Assembly (NCBI GenBank): GCA_963854835.1
Contig: OY978528.1
Location: forward strand, 34,331,335 to 34,395,334
Direction: 5' to 3'
Origin: Megamerina dolium
Taxonomy: Eukaryota; Arthropoda; Insecta; Diptera; Megamerinidae
Length of the DNA: 64,000 bases
How positions within the stretch are numbered: the stretch's first letter is position 1; the number at the start of each line of letters is the position of its first letter. Shown here one piece after another: positions 48,896-59,194 of the stretch. The notes below the pieces were generated by a model. It was not told where the DNA came from. It made no database searches and saw only the letters and a program-made list of their open reading frames with translations. A program made the position numbers and the translations under genes.

Positions 48896-49566
48896 TTAAT
48901 AGGCTTTTTCGATGTTGCAAAACATCAAGAAGTCATTATGTGGTAAATCAGGCAAATATGTGCAATGAGCGAACAATTTCATGTTTGTCTAATAGATTCT
49001 TTGATGTGATGTGTTTGATCTGTCGGATTTGTATTTTTGAATTTAGTATACATAATGTAGTATAAAAGTTGTATAAAAGGTAGTCTGGTGGTGTTTCACA
49101 AGGTAATGTGTCTAACTGCCTCAACCGGGTGGGGTTAGCGCAATCCTTGTTGAACTCATCACAAGTCAACTCACTGGCTGTCATGTAGTTTGATCTGAGC
49201 GCTATGTGATGATACCTTTATTTGTTAATGAGGGATAGTCATGTAGCTTGCTCTGCTTACTATGTGATGGCGCCTTCATTATATTATTAATGGGGGCCCT
49301 CCACGTGGCGACTACCGGGCAACGTCCTCCTGGCACCCGCTGGGAAGTGGCTGGAGTGAGTGGCGAAAATCTCCTCGGCTAGAGGTTGTGCGTTGGGTTT
49401 GGGACTCGCCACATAAAAAATCCCCCCAGTAAAGAAAAAAACAACTCCTCGGATAAGGATTACCGCTATTGTTGATGACCCCCGCAAACGAAAAAAGGAC
49501 CATGATTTACGGATATACACCTGGGATGTCCGGTCCCTTTATAGGGAGGGTGCCTCTATCCAGGAA

Positions 49567-52436
49567 ATGCGATGGACGGGACAGGGCTGCTCCAAAAGAG
49601 CGTCCTGTGACATTTACTACAGTTGCCATGCTGAAAGGCACGAATTAGGATGTGGATTTTTGGTCAGCAAGAGAGTACGAAATCTTGTCTCACAGTTCAC
49701 GCCTGTGAATGAGCGGCTGGCCACAATCCGCATCAAGGCAAAATTCTTTAACATCAGCCTTATATGTGCCCTCGCTCCGACGGATGAGAAGGACAATGTG
49801 ACCAAGGAGAGCTTTTTTCAGCGCCTCGAAGAAGCTTACGACCGCTGCCTCCGCCACGATATCAAAATCGTGCTTGTCGACTTTAATGCCAGGGAGGGCA
49901 AGGTCCAACTGTCGGAAAATTCAGCCTTCACCAGAACACTTCCGATAACGGAATGAGGCTGATCGACTTCGCCGCAGCACGAAATATGGTACCAAATTCG
50001 AGCATCTCGACATCCACAAAGCGACATGGCTGTCTCCAGATCAACGAACAAGAAATCAAATTGATCATGTGGTGATTAATGGAAGGCATGCTTCCCGTGG
50101 GTGCCGTAGCTCAGTGGTTAGTGTGTGCGCCTTATGATCTGTAGGTCGTGGTTCAATACCCGGCTTATGCATAACAAATTTAATATCGATAAGATTTTTC
50201 TTTCGAACGGTACCCACCTGTCGGCAAGCAATTGGCAATTCTTCCGACAGTAACAACTTGCCATGAAAAAGCTTCTAAAAAGAACTCTGTGACAAAGCTC
50301 AGAAAAAGTGATGTCACAAGTGTTCTGCCGTTCGGAACCGGCTAAAATAAGTAGGTCCATTCTAAAACTGTCCAAAATTTAAGACGCAAAACAGTAATGG
50401 AAGAGAAGCTCGGCCAATGAGCCCTTTGGGGCTTTAAGTGCCACATATTTATTTTTTTTATGCTTCCAGTGTGATGGACGTGAAATCGATCCGTGGTGCC
50501 AACATCGACTCGGATCACTACCTTGTTTCAGCTAAGGTGCGCACACATTTATGTGTCGCAAATAACAAGAGAAGTCCCACACAGAGAAAGCTCGACGTCA
50601 GTAAGCTGCGATCACCAGAGACAGCAGATGCATTTTCCACTCGACTATCGGATCTGCTTATGCAGAACACTCCCCCACTTGATAATACATGCGCAGTTAA
50701 GGAGCGGTATAGAGAGAAAAGGAGTGCAGAGAGACGTCTTTTCAGGCGCAAGAAGAGGGAGTTGGAAAGACGCGAGTGTTAGGAGATAGAGATGTGTACC
50801 GACAAGAATGAGACTCGAAAATTCTTCGAAAAGATCAAGCGCCTGAGTGGCGGTTTAAATCCCTGAGCCTCTTCTTGTCGTGATGGATATGGGAATGTGG
50901 TTACAGATGTCCAGAGTGTACTGAGCTTATGGAGGGAACACTTCTCCACGTTACTGAATGGCGATGCTACGAACAATTCCACCAGTGGAGGATATTGCCC
51001 GATAACCCCAATTACAGATGATGTTGTTGATGTTCCACCACCCGACTATGACGAGGTTAAAACGGCCATTTTAAGGCTAAAGGACAACAAAGCTGCAGGT
51101 GCCGATGGCCTGCTTGCTGAGTTGTTTAAGACCGGAGGCGATGAGCTGCTCGCCTGCATGCACCAGCTCATAAGCAGAATATGGTCGGATGAAAGCATGC
51201 CTGATGATTGGAGGCTCAGTGTTCTCTGTCCCGTACATAAAAAAGGAGACCCCACAATTTACGCCAACTACCGTGGAATAAGTCTCCTGAGCATCGCATA
51301 CAAGGTCCTATCAAGCATATTGTGTGAAAGATTGAAGCCCATGCTCAACAACCTGATTGGACCTAATCAGTGTGGCTTCAGACCTGGTAAATCTACCATC
51401 GACCAAATTTTCACACTGCGCCAAATCATGGAGAAGGCCCAAGAAAAACAGATCGACACACACCACCTATTTGTTGATTATAAAGCCGTTTTCGACAGTC
51501 CGGTAAGGGATTACCTCTACGCAACAATGTTTGAGTTCGGTATTCTTGCAAAGCTCATTCGACTTTGTAGAATGACACTGCATAACTCCCGTTGTGCAGT
51601 GAAAATTGGGAAGGACCTCTCCGCACCGTTTAATACCGAACGGGGTTTCAGACAAGGTGATTCGTTATCGAGCGACTTCTTCAATCTTATTATGGAGAAA
51701 ATAATACGAGCTGCTGATCTACGACATAATGGCACTATCTTCAACAAAAGTGTCATGCTGTTAGCGTATGCCGACGATATTGACATAATCGGCATGAACA
51801 CGGCGTCTTGGACAGCACGTCACTGTTGACAACTACGCTTTTGAAGTAGTAAGGGACTTTGTCTGTCTTGGAACCAGCATCAACAACTGTAGTGACGTCA
51901 GCCTGGAGATCATGCGTAGGATAACTCTTGTTAACAGGTGTTACTTTGGGCTGAGTAAGCAATTGAGAAGTCGAGCCCTCTCTCGAAGAACGAAAACTAC
52001 ACTCTACGAGTCTCTCATCATGCCTGTCCTAACATATGGCGCAGAAGCCTGGACAATTTCCACTTCGGATGAGCGAATGCTTGGAGTTTTCGAGAGAAAA
52101 GTCCTACGCAAGATCTTTGGACCTATTTGCGTTGGTGGAGAGTATCGAATAAGGTACAACCATGAGCTGTATGAGCTGTATGTTGATATTGACATAGTAA
52201 AGCGCATCAAAATCCAGCGGCTGCGCTGGCCAGGTCATGTCGAGCGAATGGAAGAACACGCTCCAGCTAAGAAGGTGTTATATTCGGAACCCGCTGGAGG
52301 ACGACGCAGGAGAGGAAGACCTAACCTCCGGTGGAAAGACCAAGTACTGGAGAACCTGACAGCGCTTGGAATTTCTAACTGGCGCCAGCTAGCGAAGAAC
52401 AGAGATGGCTGGCGGAGCATGTTATTTTCGGCCTAA
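49567..52436 (+). pseudogene. RTE-like endonuclease/reverse transcriptase, broken
   Basis: Endonuclease segments (SLICALAPTDEKDNVTKESF, IKIVLVDFNAREGK) run from 49567 into 49956. The SINE then splits the gene, and the endonuclease end resumes after 50467 (GANIDSDHYLVSAKVRTHLC). RT runs 50897-51829, with CPVHKKGDPTIYANYRGISL, GFRQGDSLSSDFFNLIMEKI and the catalytic AYADDIDIIGMNT. Just after this box about 100 bp are missing relative to the 22-kb copy, which shifts the frame. The C-terminal part (51912-52436) includes WPGHVERMEEHAP. Stops lie at 50780 and near 50865. The gene cannot make a full protein. Confidence 0.87.
50096..50459 (+). mobile_element. SINE nested in the RTE-like LINE
   Basis: Full-length type A SINE (GTGCCGTAGCTCAGTGG head, AATGAGCCCTTTGGGGCTTT tail) flanked by the 8-bp duplication ATGCTTCC at 50088-50095 and 50460-50467. 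Removing it and one repeat would rejoin the endonuclease region, so the LINE was there first. By eye it is very close to the copy at 17701. Confidence 0.95.
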
Positions 52437-52480
52437 ATCGATACTCGGTTGTTATGGCCACATAAGTAAGTAAGTAAGTT

Positions 52481-54688
52481 ACTAAATGTAAAATTTATGA
52501 CAATCATATTGACACATTTCAGGAGATATTTAGGGCTACCTACATATTGGACGCTATTCTCGTCTATAAATTATGCTCACGGATTTGTTGATCTGTGAAG
52601 TTCGATTGTTTTTATAAATGCCTGATTTCTAAATCGTATGCATACAGTGCGTACTTACCGTATTCGATTAAATAATTCCGAGGTATTTTTTTACGATTTC
52701 GTGTTACTTGTATTTATTTTATATTATTTATGCATTCACATATCAGCTTACATATACTAAATTACATGTCTTATAATCTAAATACTAAAATGTTTGAAAT
52801 TTTTAAAATTGAATACCAAATATTTGGTTTTTTCTCCATTCTTTAAATCATTGTTTTATACTTGTACACATATATTGTAACATCGTAGTCAAGTGAATAG
52901 CACTTAAATGTGTACATATAGATAATGCTAATGTAGATATATGTATGTATATGTATGTAGACTTGTCTACTAAGAGTTGTTCATTGAAAAAATATATATA
53001 GTACATATATGTATGTATATATGTGTGTATTAGTAATAGTAAGTGGTAGTGTATATAAGTGATACGCATAGGACTAATAATAAGGAATTAAAGCAATGAA
53101 AAGAACAACACTCGTATCCTAAATTTGGTTTGCTTTATTTAATACAATATATATAATCGTATGTGTAGAATATGATTTTATATATGCATATGTGTGTATG
53201 TGTTTGTGTTTGTGGCTATGTAGAATTTCTATAACCATACATGTTTTGTTTGTTTAATCTTTTGTAGTATATAATTTTCTTAAATCGCATCTGTAAGACT
53301 TTTAACTATGTATTAATTGCTTTGAAATTCTTGTTGTTCTCAATCCAACTCTGAGTGTTGGATTGAGTAATTTCCATGCTAAGCATTCGATTGAAAATTA
53401 TTTTTTCTATATGTAATATTTTTCACAAAAATAATTCCAATTTTATCAATATTTTTGAAATTTGGTGTGTTCTTTCTAGGTTTGTTTTGAGAACTTTCTA
53501 TTGAATTCGATTTGGATACACTCTTGAATATGAATAGTATATTATGTATGTATATTGTCACAAAATAGCTTCTGTATGTTTTGTATGTATATTGATTTTA
53601 TTGTTGTTTCTCTGCTATTCTGTTATAAATACATATATGTATGCCCATGCTTTTTTAATGCTGGAATTTTTATTTGCTATAGCTATTTTTAATTAAATAG
53701 ATATGTACTAGTAATATTTTATACTTGGTCGTCAAATAAAATGAATTTTCTTCTTCTTGGTTAGGCTGCAGAATTTTCAGACGACCTAGTATTCAATTTT
53801 TTCATTAATATGTTTCACTGATATGCGTATAAATGTGTGAGTATGTGTATGCATGTGTAGGTGTGTTATTCAGCGTTAAATTGTATTGTGCATATTTGGT
53901 AATTATTGGTATTGGTATTGGTATATATAACACGATTTGCATTAGTTGATCTTTAAAACAATAATACCTTCTTTAAATTCACAATTTTTTTTTTTACAAA
54001 TACATATTAAAAAATAATTTATTTCACAATTTTTGTATATTCTTATTTATATGTATTTATTTATATTTTTTTAGTACTATTATTAATGCGTGTTGACACT
54101 AGTGCTCGACTTAGTTGGGTGGGAAAATTATTTAGAAAAATCCAGACCAGTCTCTCATCTAGATAAACATTTCTAAGTAAGGGGTTGGTCTGAATCTTAA
54201 AACAATAAAGTTGCCCATAGAACCAAGACGCAGCTTAGTGTACAAGCAGATATTTAATTTTTTACAAATATGGTGTATTTAATTATTGTTTTTTTTTTCA
54301 AATAGATACTTAATTTATGGATATAACTTAAATTTATGGTTTTAATTTCTATTTATTTATTTTACACATATTCCTCTTTTAATCTGAATTCACTTTATTA
54401 TAATTTTTCATATTTTCTTTTATATATTTACTTATACACATGTATTTAAAAATATACATTTCACACAAATGAAGCACATTTTGTGTTATCATCCTTAATA
54501 CGAGCATTATTTTTCATATTATATATATTATTAGCACAATCATCGTCGTCATCATCATAATCATCGTCATCATTATCGTCATTATTATCATTATGCGTAT
54601 GCTGTGTTATTATTATTATTACTATTACTTCTTTATTTCTATAAATTTGTAGCATTAAAACTAATTACCACAGCAGTAGCTGTGCTTA
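52481..54688 (-). other. AT-rich region, possibly a long 3' UTR
   Basis: No transposon is seen over 2.2 kb, unlike the neighbourhood. It lies directly downstream, on the minus strand, of the candidate last exon at 54689. It contains a perfect 9-bp stem hairpin (CAATCCAAC-TCTGAGT-GTTGGATTG at 53340-53365) and a GAT/GAC-rich stretch at 54538-54600. A long 3' UTR is an inference from position only. Confidence 0.3.
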
Positions 54689-54750
54689 CTAGTCGTACAC
54701 ATGAATGTGGCTGAATGCAGGATTTTCTTCCGTCTCAAGCGATTCTATTT
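54689..54750 (-). CDS. Candidate last coding exon of a minus-strand gene
   Basis: After a good acceptor (CATGTTTTATGCAG, ending at 54751) two bases complete a codon, then IESLETEENPAFSHIHVYD and TAG (54689-54691). The acidic, NPAF-containing tail looks like a natural C-terminus, and the stretch is G+C-richer than its flanks. The upstream exon must end with one base of a codon. I could not find it; the LINE fragment at 54838-55660 lies in what would be the intron. The family is not recognised. Confidence 0.45.
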
Positions 54751-54837
54751 CTGCATAAAACATGATTTTACAAATAAAATTTTAAGCACATGTAGGTTTA
54801 TCATAGAAATGCCAATTAAAGATGGAAAGTCACAATC

Positions 54838-55660
54838 ATCGTGATGCATTGGACAGCATTCGGCCAGATTGGGCATCATGGAGAACATCTACTACCAAAA
54901 TTGCAAACAATCAATCTTCAAGAACCTCGGAAAGCTATGAAGATAACCAACTTGGCTCGACCAAGTAAAGGACTGTACCAAATAATAAGCCCAACAGAAC
55001 GAGGAAAGAAGCTCCAACTAATAACGGCGCAATAATCAAATTGTCGGCTGTGCGATTGAATTCGTCGAAAGTTTCTGCTACCTCGGTTGCACGATAGCAA
55101 CAGACGGGGGAGCTGAAGAGGATGCTAACTGCAGGCTAAGCAAAGCAAAGACAGCATTTGGCCGGCTAAAATCAGTATGGGCAAATTCCCAAATATCCAG
55201 ACGCACGAAATTACGAATATTCTCCGCATGTGTGGAATCGACACGACTGTACGGAAGTGAAACATGGCTGATCTCGAACTCCATCACGCAGAGACTGCAA
55301 GCTTTCGTCAACAATTGTTTGAGGATCATTTGTAGAATTTTCTGGCCTAACACTATTTAAAACGAGGCACTATGGCGTCTGACGAGCGAAGAGCCCATAC
55401 TGATCCAGATTAAGCGTAGAAAGTGGCGCTGGATTGGCCACATGCTAAGAAAGCAGCCAGATAGCATCACGCGAATGTCGCTTGAGTGGAACCCGCAGGG
55501 GAGCAGAGGTCGCGGACGACCAAGAAACACCTGGAGACGATCAATACTGGGTGAGCTAGCTGCTGCCGGCATCACATGGGAAGGCGCTAGATCAACTGCC
55601 CAAAACCGTGTGCGATGGCGAAGCCTTATGGAGGCCCTATGCTCCAATTAGGAGTTTAAA
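54838..55660 (+). pseudogene. RTE-like LINE 3' fragment (second family)
   Basis: Degraded C-terminal part of a reverse transcriptase. In changing frames it reads SFCYLGCTIATDGGAEEDAN, then RRTKLRIFSACVESTRLYGS. An intact 69-codon end follows at 55442-55651: MLRKQPDSITRMSLEWNPQG, then RGRGRPRNTWRRSILGELAA and RVRWRSLMEALCSN. Such WRR...ALC endings are usual for RTE/BovB-type endonuclease-RT proteins. It differs in sequence from the 49-52 kb family. It is 5'-truncated with several stops. Confidence 0.8.
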
Positions 55661-56700
55661 GGAGAAAAAAAAATCAAATTGACTCATTAAGGCCTTTGCA
55701 TTTTATGCGAGTATAAGGTCTTGAGTACCAAAGACTGGAACTGGAACAACTGGAAAGGCTGGCTTCACTGATAGAAGAAAATCCAATCCAATCTACTGAA
55801 ATTCACAATAGCGCTATTTTTTATGGAATCAACATTTTCGACCATAGTTGAAGATCTAAAGCAAGCATCAATTTATTGGTCGGGTTGTTAAATATTGACT
55901 AGCTGAGTATGTAAATGATTCTTAAAAGTTCAGCTTTTGGAATTAGGAAGAGGTGCATAGGTTTTGACTTAAATCTGTTGAAAATCAATATAGTGTGCAA
56001 CAGGCAAATTTCACATATACAAGAGTCGGCGGATAATCTTATAGATATTCATATTTATAATATTCTAGCATGTCTTATCGGCTCATCAAAATCTACAATA
56101 TTTTATTGGATGTTATTTTTGTCTTGCTATTTCTTCACAATATTGTATACTTTTTGACTTAAGCGAAAACAACTGTTAACTTCTAGTGTCAACCTTCTTT
56201 ACCCGCCATCTCAAGGGATTCATGTTGAACAACGAATATAAGACAATATGGCACAATTTCAATAAGTAGACAGAATATATGTTTATGTAAATAGAATACA
56301 AATTGAATAGCAAGAAATTTATATCACTGGCTTTTTTGTTGTTGTATTATGCTATACGCCATTGTCTGAGAGAGAGAGAGAGAGTTTCTATACGTATTAC
56401 CCTGTAGAATGTTCGTATAGAACATTTACTATCTTGCCACGTTGTACTTGTTATAATTTTTTATTTATTTATCAATTCTACTTGTGATGGCGGTGATTAT
56501 GATGATAAGGATGATGATGATGATGGCAAAGATGATGAAGATCATAGAGATGAAGATAATTTTGGTGTTGGTGTTCGTGCAAGTGCCAGTGGTTTATTTA
56601 ATATTTGCTGATGATGCCTCTCATGTGACAAATACGATTTTAAAGTGTATCGGGGCTCTTGATTCCATACATCGTTATATCAATGCGGCTGTTGATTCTG
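55661..56700. other. Intergenic or intronic DNA
   Basis: AT-rich, with a (GA)n run at 56367-56384. No exon is established. On the minus strand it would be downstream of the stop of the Asn-rich exon. Confidence 0.4.
56367..56384. repeat. (GA)n microsatellite
   Basis: Short GA run. Confidence 0.85.
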
Positions 56701-57345
56701 TTATGTATAACGGCGACGATGATGTGACTGTTGCTGTTTTAGATGATATTTGTGTTGGTGTTGGTGTTGATGTTGGTGTTGGTGTTGGCGTTGGTGTTCG
56801 TGTTCATGTTCGTGCTTATATTCTTGTTGTACATGCTGTTGTTGTTGTTGTTGTTGAGGATGCGGCTTTTTGGTTAAACTATTGTCTGTGTTACTATTCC
56901 GGTTGCCAATCCCAATATTATGTTCTTTTTTCTTGTTACTGTTGTTATTATTGTTAGTCCAACTCTGTGGATATGGTATAATGTCTGGTTGAAATTCTTC
57001 CGAGGATGGCTGTTGTAAATGTTCAAAACGATTATCACTGTTTTGTTTATTATAGTGGTCGTTGCTGTTAGTGTTGCCGTCAACATCGTGGTCGCCACTT
57101 TCATTTACATAGTTTCTGTCACCATCATTATTATAATAGATATCGTTCTTGTTGTTGGTGTTTTCATTGTAATTGTGCCTGCTATTACTGCCACTATTGT
57201 TATAATTTCTATTATCATAAGAGTTGCTATTATCAATGCGATTCTTCTTGGTATTATTGTTATTATTATTGTAATAGATGTAATCGAAATTGATATTGTT
57301 ATTGTTTTTCGTATTGTTGACATTTTCCTTTTGATTGCAACTATC
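56701..57345 (-). CDS. Asn/Gln/His-rich coding exon lacking any start codon
   Basis: On the minus strand, after a T10 tract and the acceptor ATTGATTTACAG (ending at 57346), the frame is open for 214 codons to TAA at 56701-56703. It has no ATG and no GTG, TTG or CTG in frame before the end region, so it must be spliced to an upstream exon. It begins DSCNQKENVNNTKNNNNINF. Composition is Asn-rich at first. A more varied stretch follows (RFEHLQQPSSEEFQPDIIPY, then PQSW). Then come poly-Gln (seven), His/Gln and His/Glu repeats, and a basic end SHHRRRYT. Such sequences are common in disordered parts of fly nuclear and RNA-binding proteins, but no domain identifies it. The plus-strand frames here are shadows. 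Upstream exons are not found and may lie beyond the amine oxidase gene. Confidence 0.65.
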   Translation of the reverse strand, partial: DSCNQKENVNNTKNNNNINFDYIYYNNNNNNTKKNRIDNSNSYDNRNYNNSGSNSRHNYNENTNNKNDIYYNNDGDRNYVNESGDHDVDGNTNSNDHYNKQNSDNRFEHLQQPSSEEFQPDIIPYPQSWTNNNNNSNKKKEHNIGIGNRNSNTDNSLTKKPHPQQQQQQQHVQQEYKHEHEHEHQRQHQHQHQHQHQHKYHLKQQQSHHRRRYT

Positions 57346-59036
57346 CTGTAAATCAATAATTATTGTATAAAAAAAAAATTAAAAAGTAGTACAAATTTTT
57401 TTTGTTATAAAAAAGTATTTCCAGTTCAATACATTCAATCAATTTTTGTTGATTGTAATTTTTACTTTTAGTATGCTTTTATTGTCATCATAAAAATAAA
57501 GAAAAGTATTGTTAATTAACATTTTTAATATTGACTAATTGTAGCACGTTTTAAAATTTATTATCGTTCGTTAATGTGAATAAATCAAAGTGTGAAAGAG
57601 AGAAATTGTAAATTACTTAAACCTGATAAGATATATGCATACTATGTTTAGTACAGTATACATAGTACATGTCTGCTGGCACAAATTATCTTTACAAGAG
57701 GAATCATTCTCTGCTTCCTTAAAAATGAATACTTTGCCAACGAGCACTTATGTATTTGAATTGACTTCTTAAAATACAAAAAGATATCAGGGTGGTAAGA
57801 TAAAACATTGTATACATTGTACTTGTATTCAACTCAATACATTTGTACTGATTTTGAGTATTCTGAAGTCAATTGAACATATAATGCATGAATATATCAG
57901 TAATAAATTATTGAATGCAAAGAATATCATTCTCATAAATGACTGCTAAAAAATAACAGCAAATGGTGTTATGTCCTAAAATTCTTAAAAAAAACAAATG
58001 ACGTACTGGAGCAATCCTAAGGACAGATCCGTGTTTAGTGGAGTGTGGAACAATACATTGCAATAGTGAAATGTAGACATTGTACCTATTTATATTAGTA
58101 CAACAATTAAAATAATTATTTTCTTTAAGTGTACTGCAACAATGTCAATGGTTATTATTTGTTAGCAAAATCATAAAATTGTAAAACGTTTTAGTGATAA
58201 AATTGCTTTAAGTCAATTCAATGTCAACTCACACTATCGCAATGACCACCACTTCATTGTAAAACAAATATAAGCCGCCCTCATGTAAAAGAGAATAAGC
58301 AAATGAGCGCTGAAGAGAGCGAAAGAGAAAGGGAGACAGGGAAAAGATGAACAATTTAACTAACTATAGCAATAATTTCATATTTATAGGTACTCTTTTT
58401 CGAATTGTAAGTAAATATGGGTAGAAATTTAATTTGAAGCATTTCTTATATAATGTAATCTATGATTTTTGATTTAAAAGAACTGAAATAATTATAAAAT
58501 ATTTGAGTTTATCCATTTTTCATTGTTTTAATTGAAGTACTATGATTCACAACTATAGTAGATACCTGTACTATAACAGTATCAAATAATAATAGCTGCC
58601 ACCTATTTTAAATTTACAAATTGCGTTAAAAATACTGATATTAAAAATGGCAAAGAACAGAATTACACATATGAATTTATAATTTACGTTTTATTTACTT
58701 GTTATATTTTGGATAAAGAATATGGCTGGTACTTATAGTCCATGTTAAGGTTAATATTAAATTGAGCATCAATTCCGATACAAAAATCAGCCAAAATTCT
58801 CACAATAAATTTAAAATGATTCTAGTACTATTTGCAATATCAACAATCTGGCGACGATATACAGACCACACAATTTTGTAGAAATGAGAATCACGCTATT
58901 GGTGGTGGTAGGGATGAAGAACTAACTACACAATGAGAGCAATTGAGCTACCAGAGAATATCGCTGTCATACTATTTTTCGTATATTGTACATAAGCGTC
59001 TTCGTTCGAAATGAGCACGATGAAAATACAGAATAT
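57346..59036. other. Intergenic or intronic DNA
   Basis: AT-rich with no recognised gene. It is upstream of the Asn-rich exon on the minus strand and upstream of the amine oxidase on the plus strand. An initiator-like TTCAGTTC at about 59036-59043 lies 150 bases before the amine oxidase ATG. Confidence 0.4.
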
Positions 59037-59194
59037 TCAGTTCATAGTAAGGCGTCAAATAGCGAAAACGTACGGAAAAACTTGTGTATACAAGTACGAA
59101 CGAGCAAACTAAAGCAATAACGAAAGAGTACAATAATAACATATTGCCCAGCCGATTAGAGTGCAGTCGAAACGTGCGGGGCAAAGCAAGCATA

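Larger units (their letters stand above)
49130..52480 (+). mobile_element. RTE-like LINE, interrupted by a SINE
   Basis: A GC-richer leader contains two imperfect tandem units of about 57 bp (about 49181-49236 and 49237-49290, TCATGTAGTTTGATCTGAGC against TCATGTAGCTTGCTCTGCTT). Endonuclease, reverse transcriptase and C-terminal domains follow. The 3' end has a (TAAG)n tail at 52462-52479. The order, the absence of RNase H and the short tandem tail fit the RTE group. A minus-strand 3' fragment of the same family lies at 21636. Confidence 0.85.

Noticed and set aside
56484..57351. Two long plus-strand frames (Val/Ile-rich)
   Set aside because: They are the antisense of the Asn/Gln/His-rich minus-strand exon, whose sequence and splice site make better sense.
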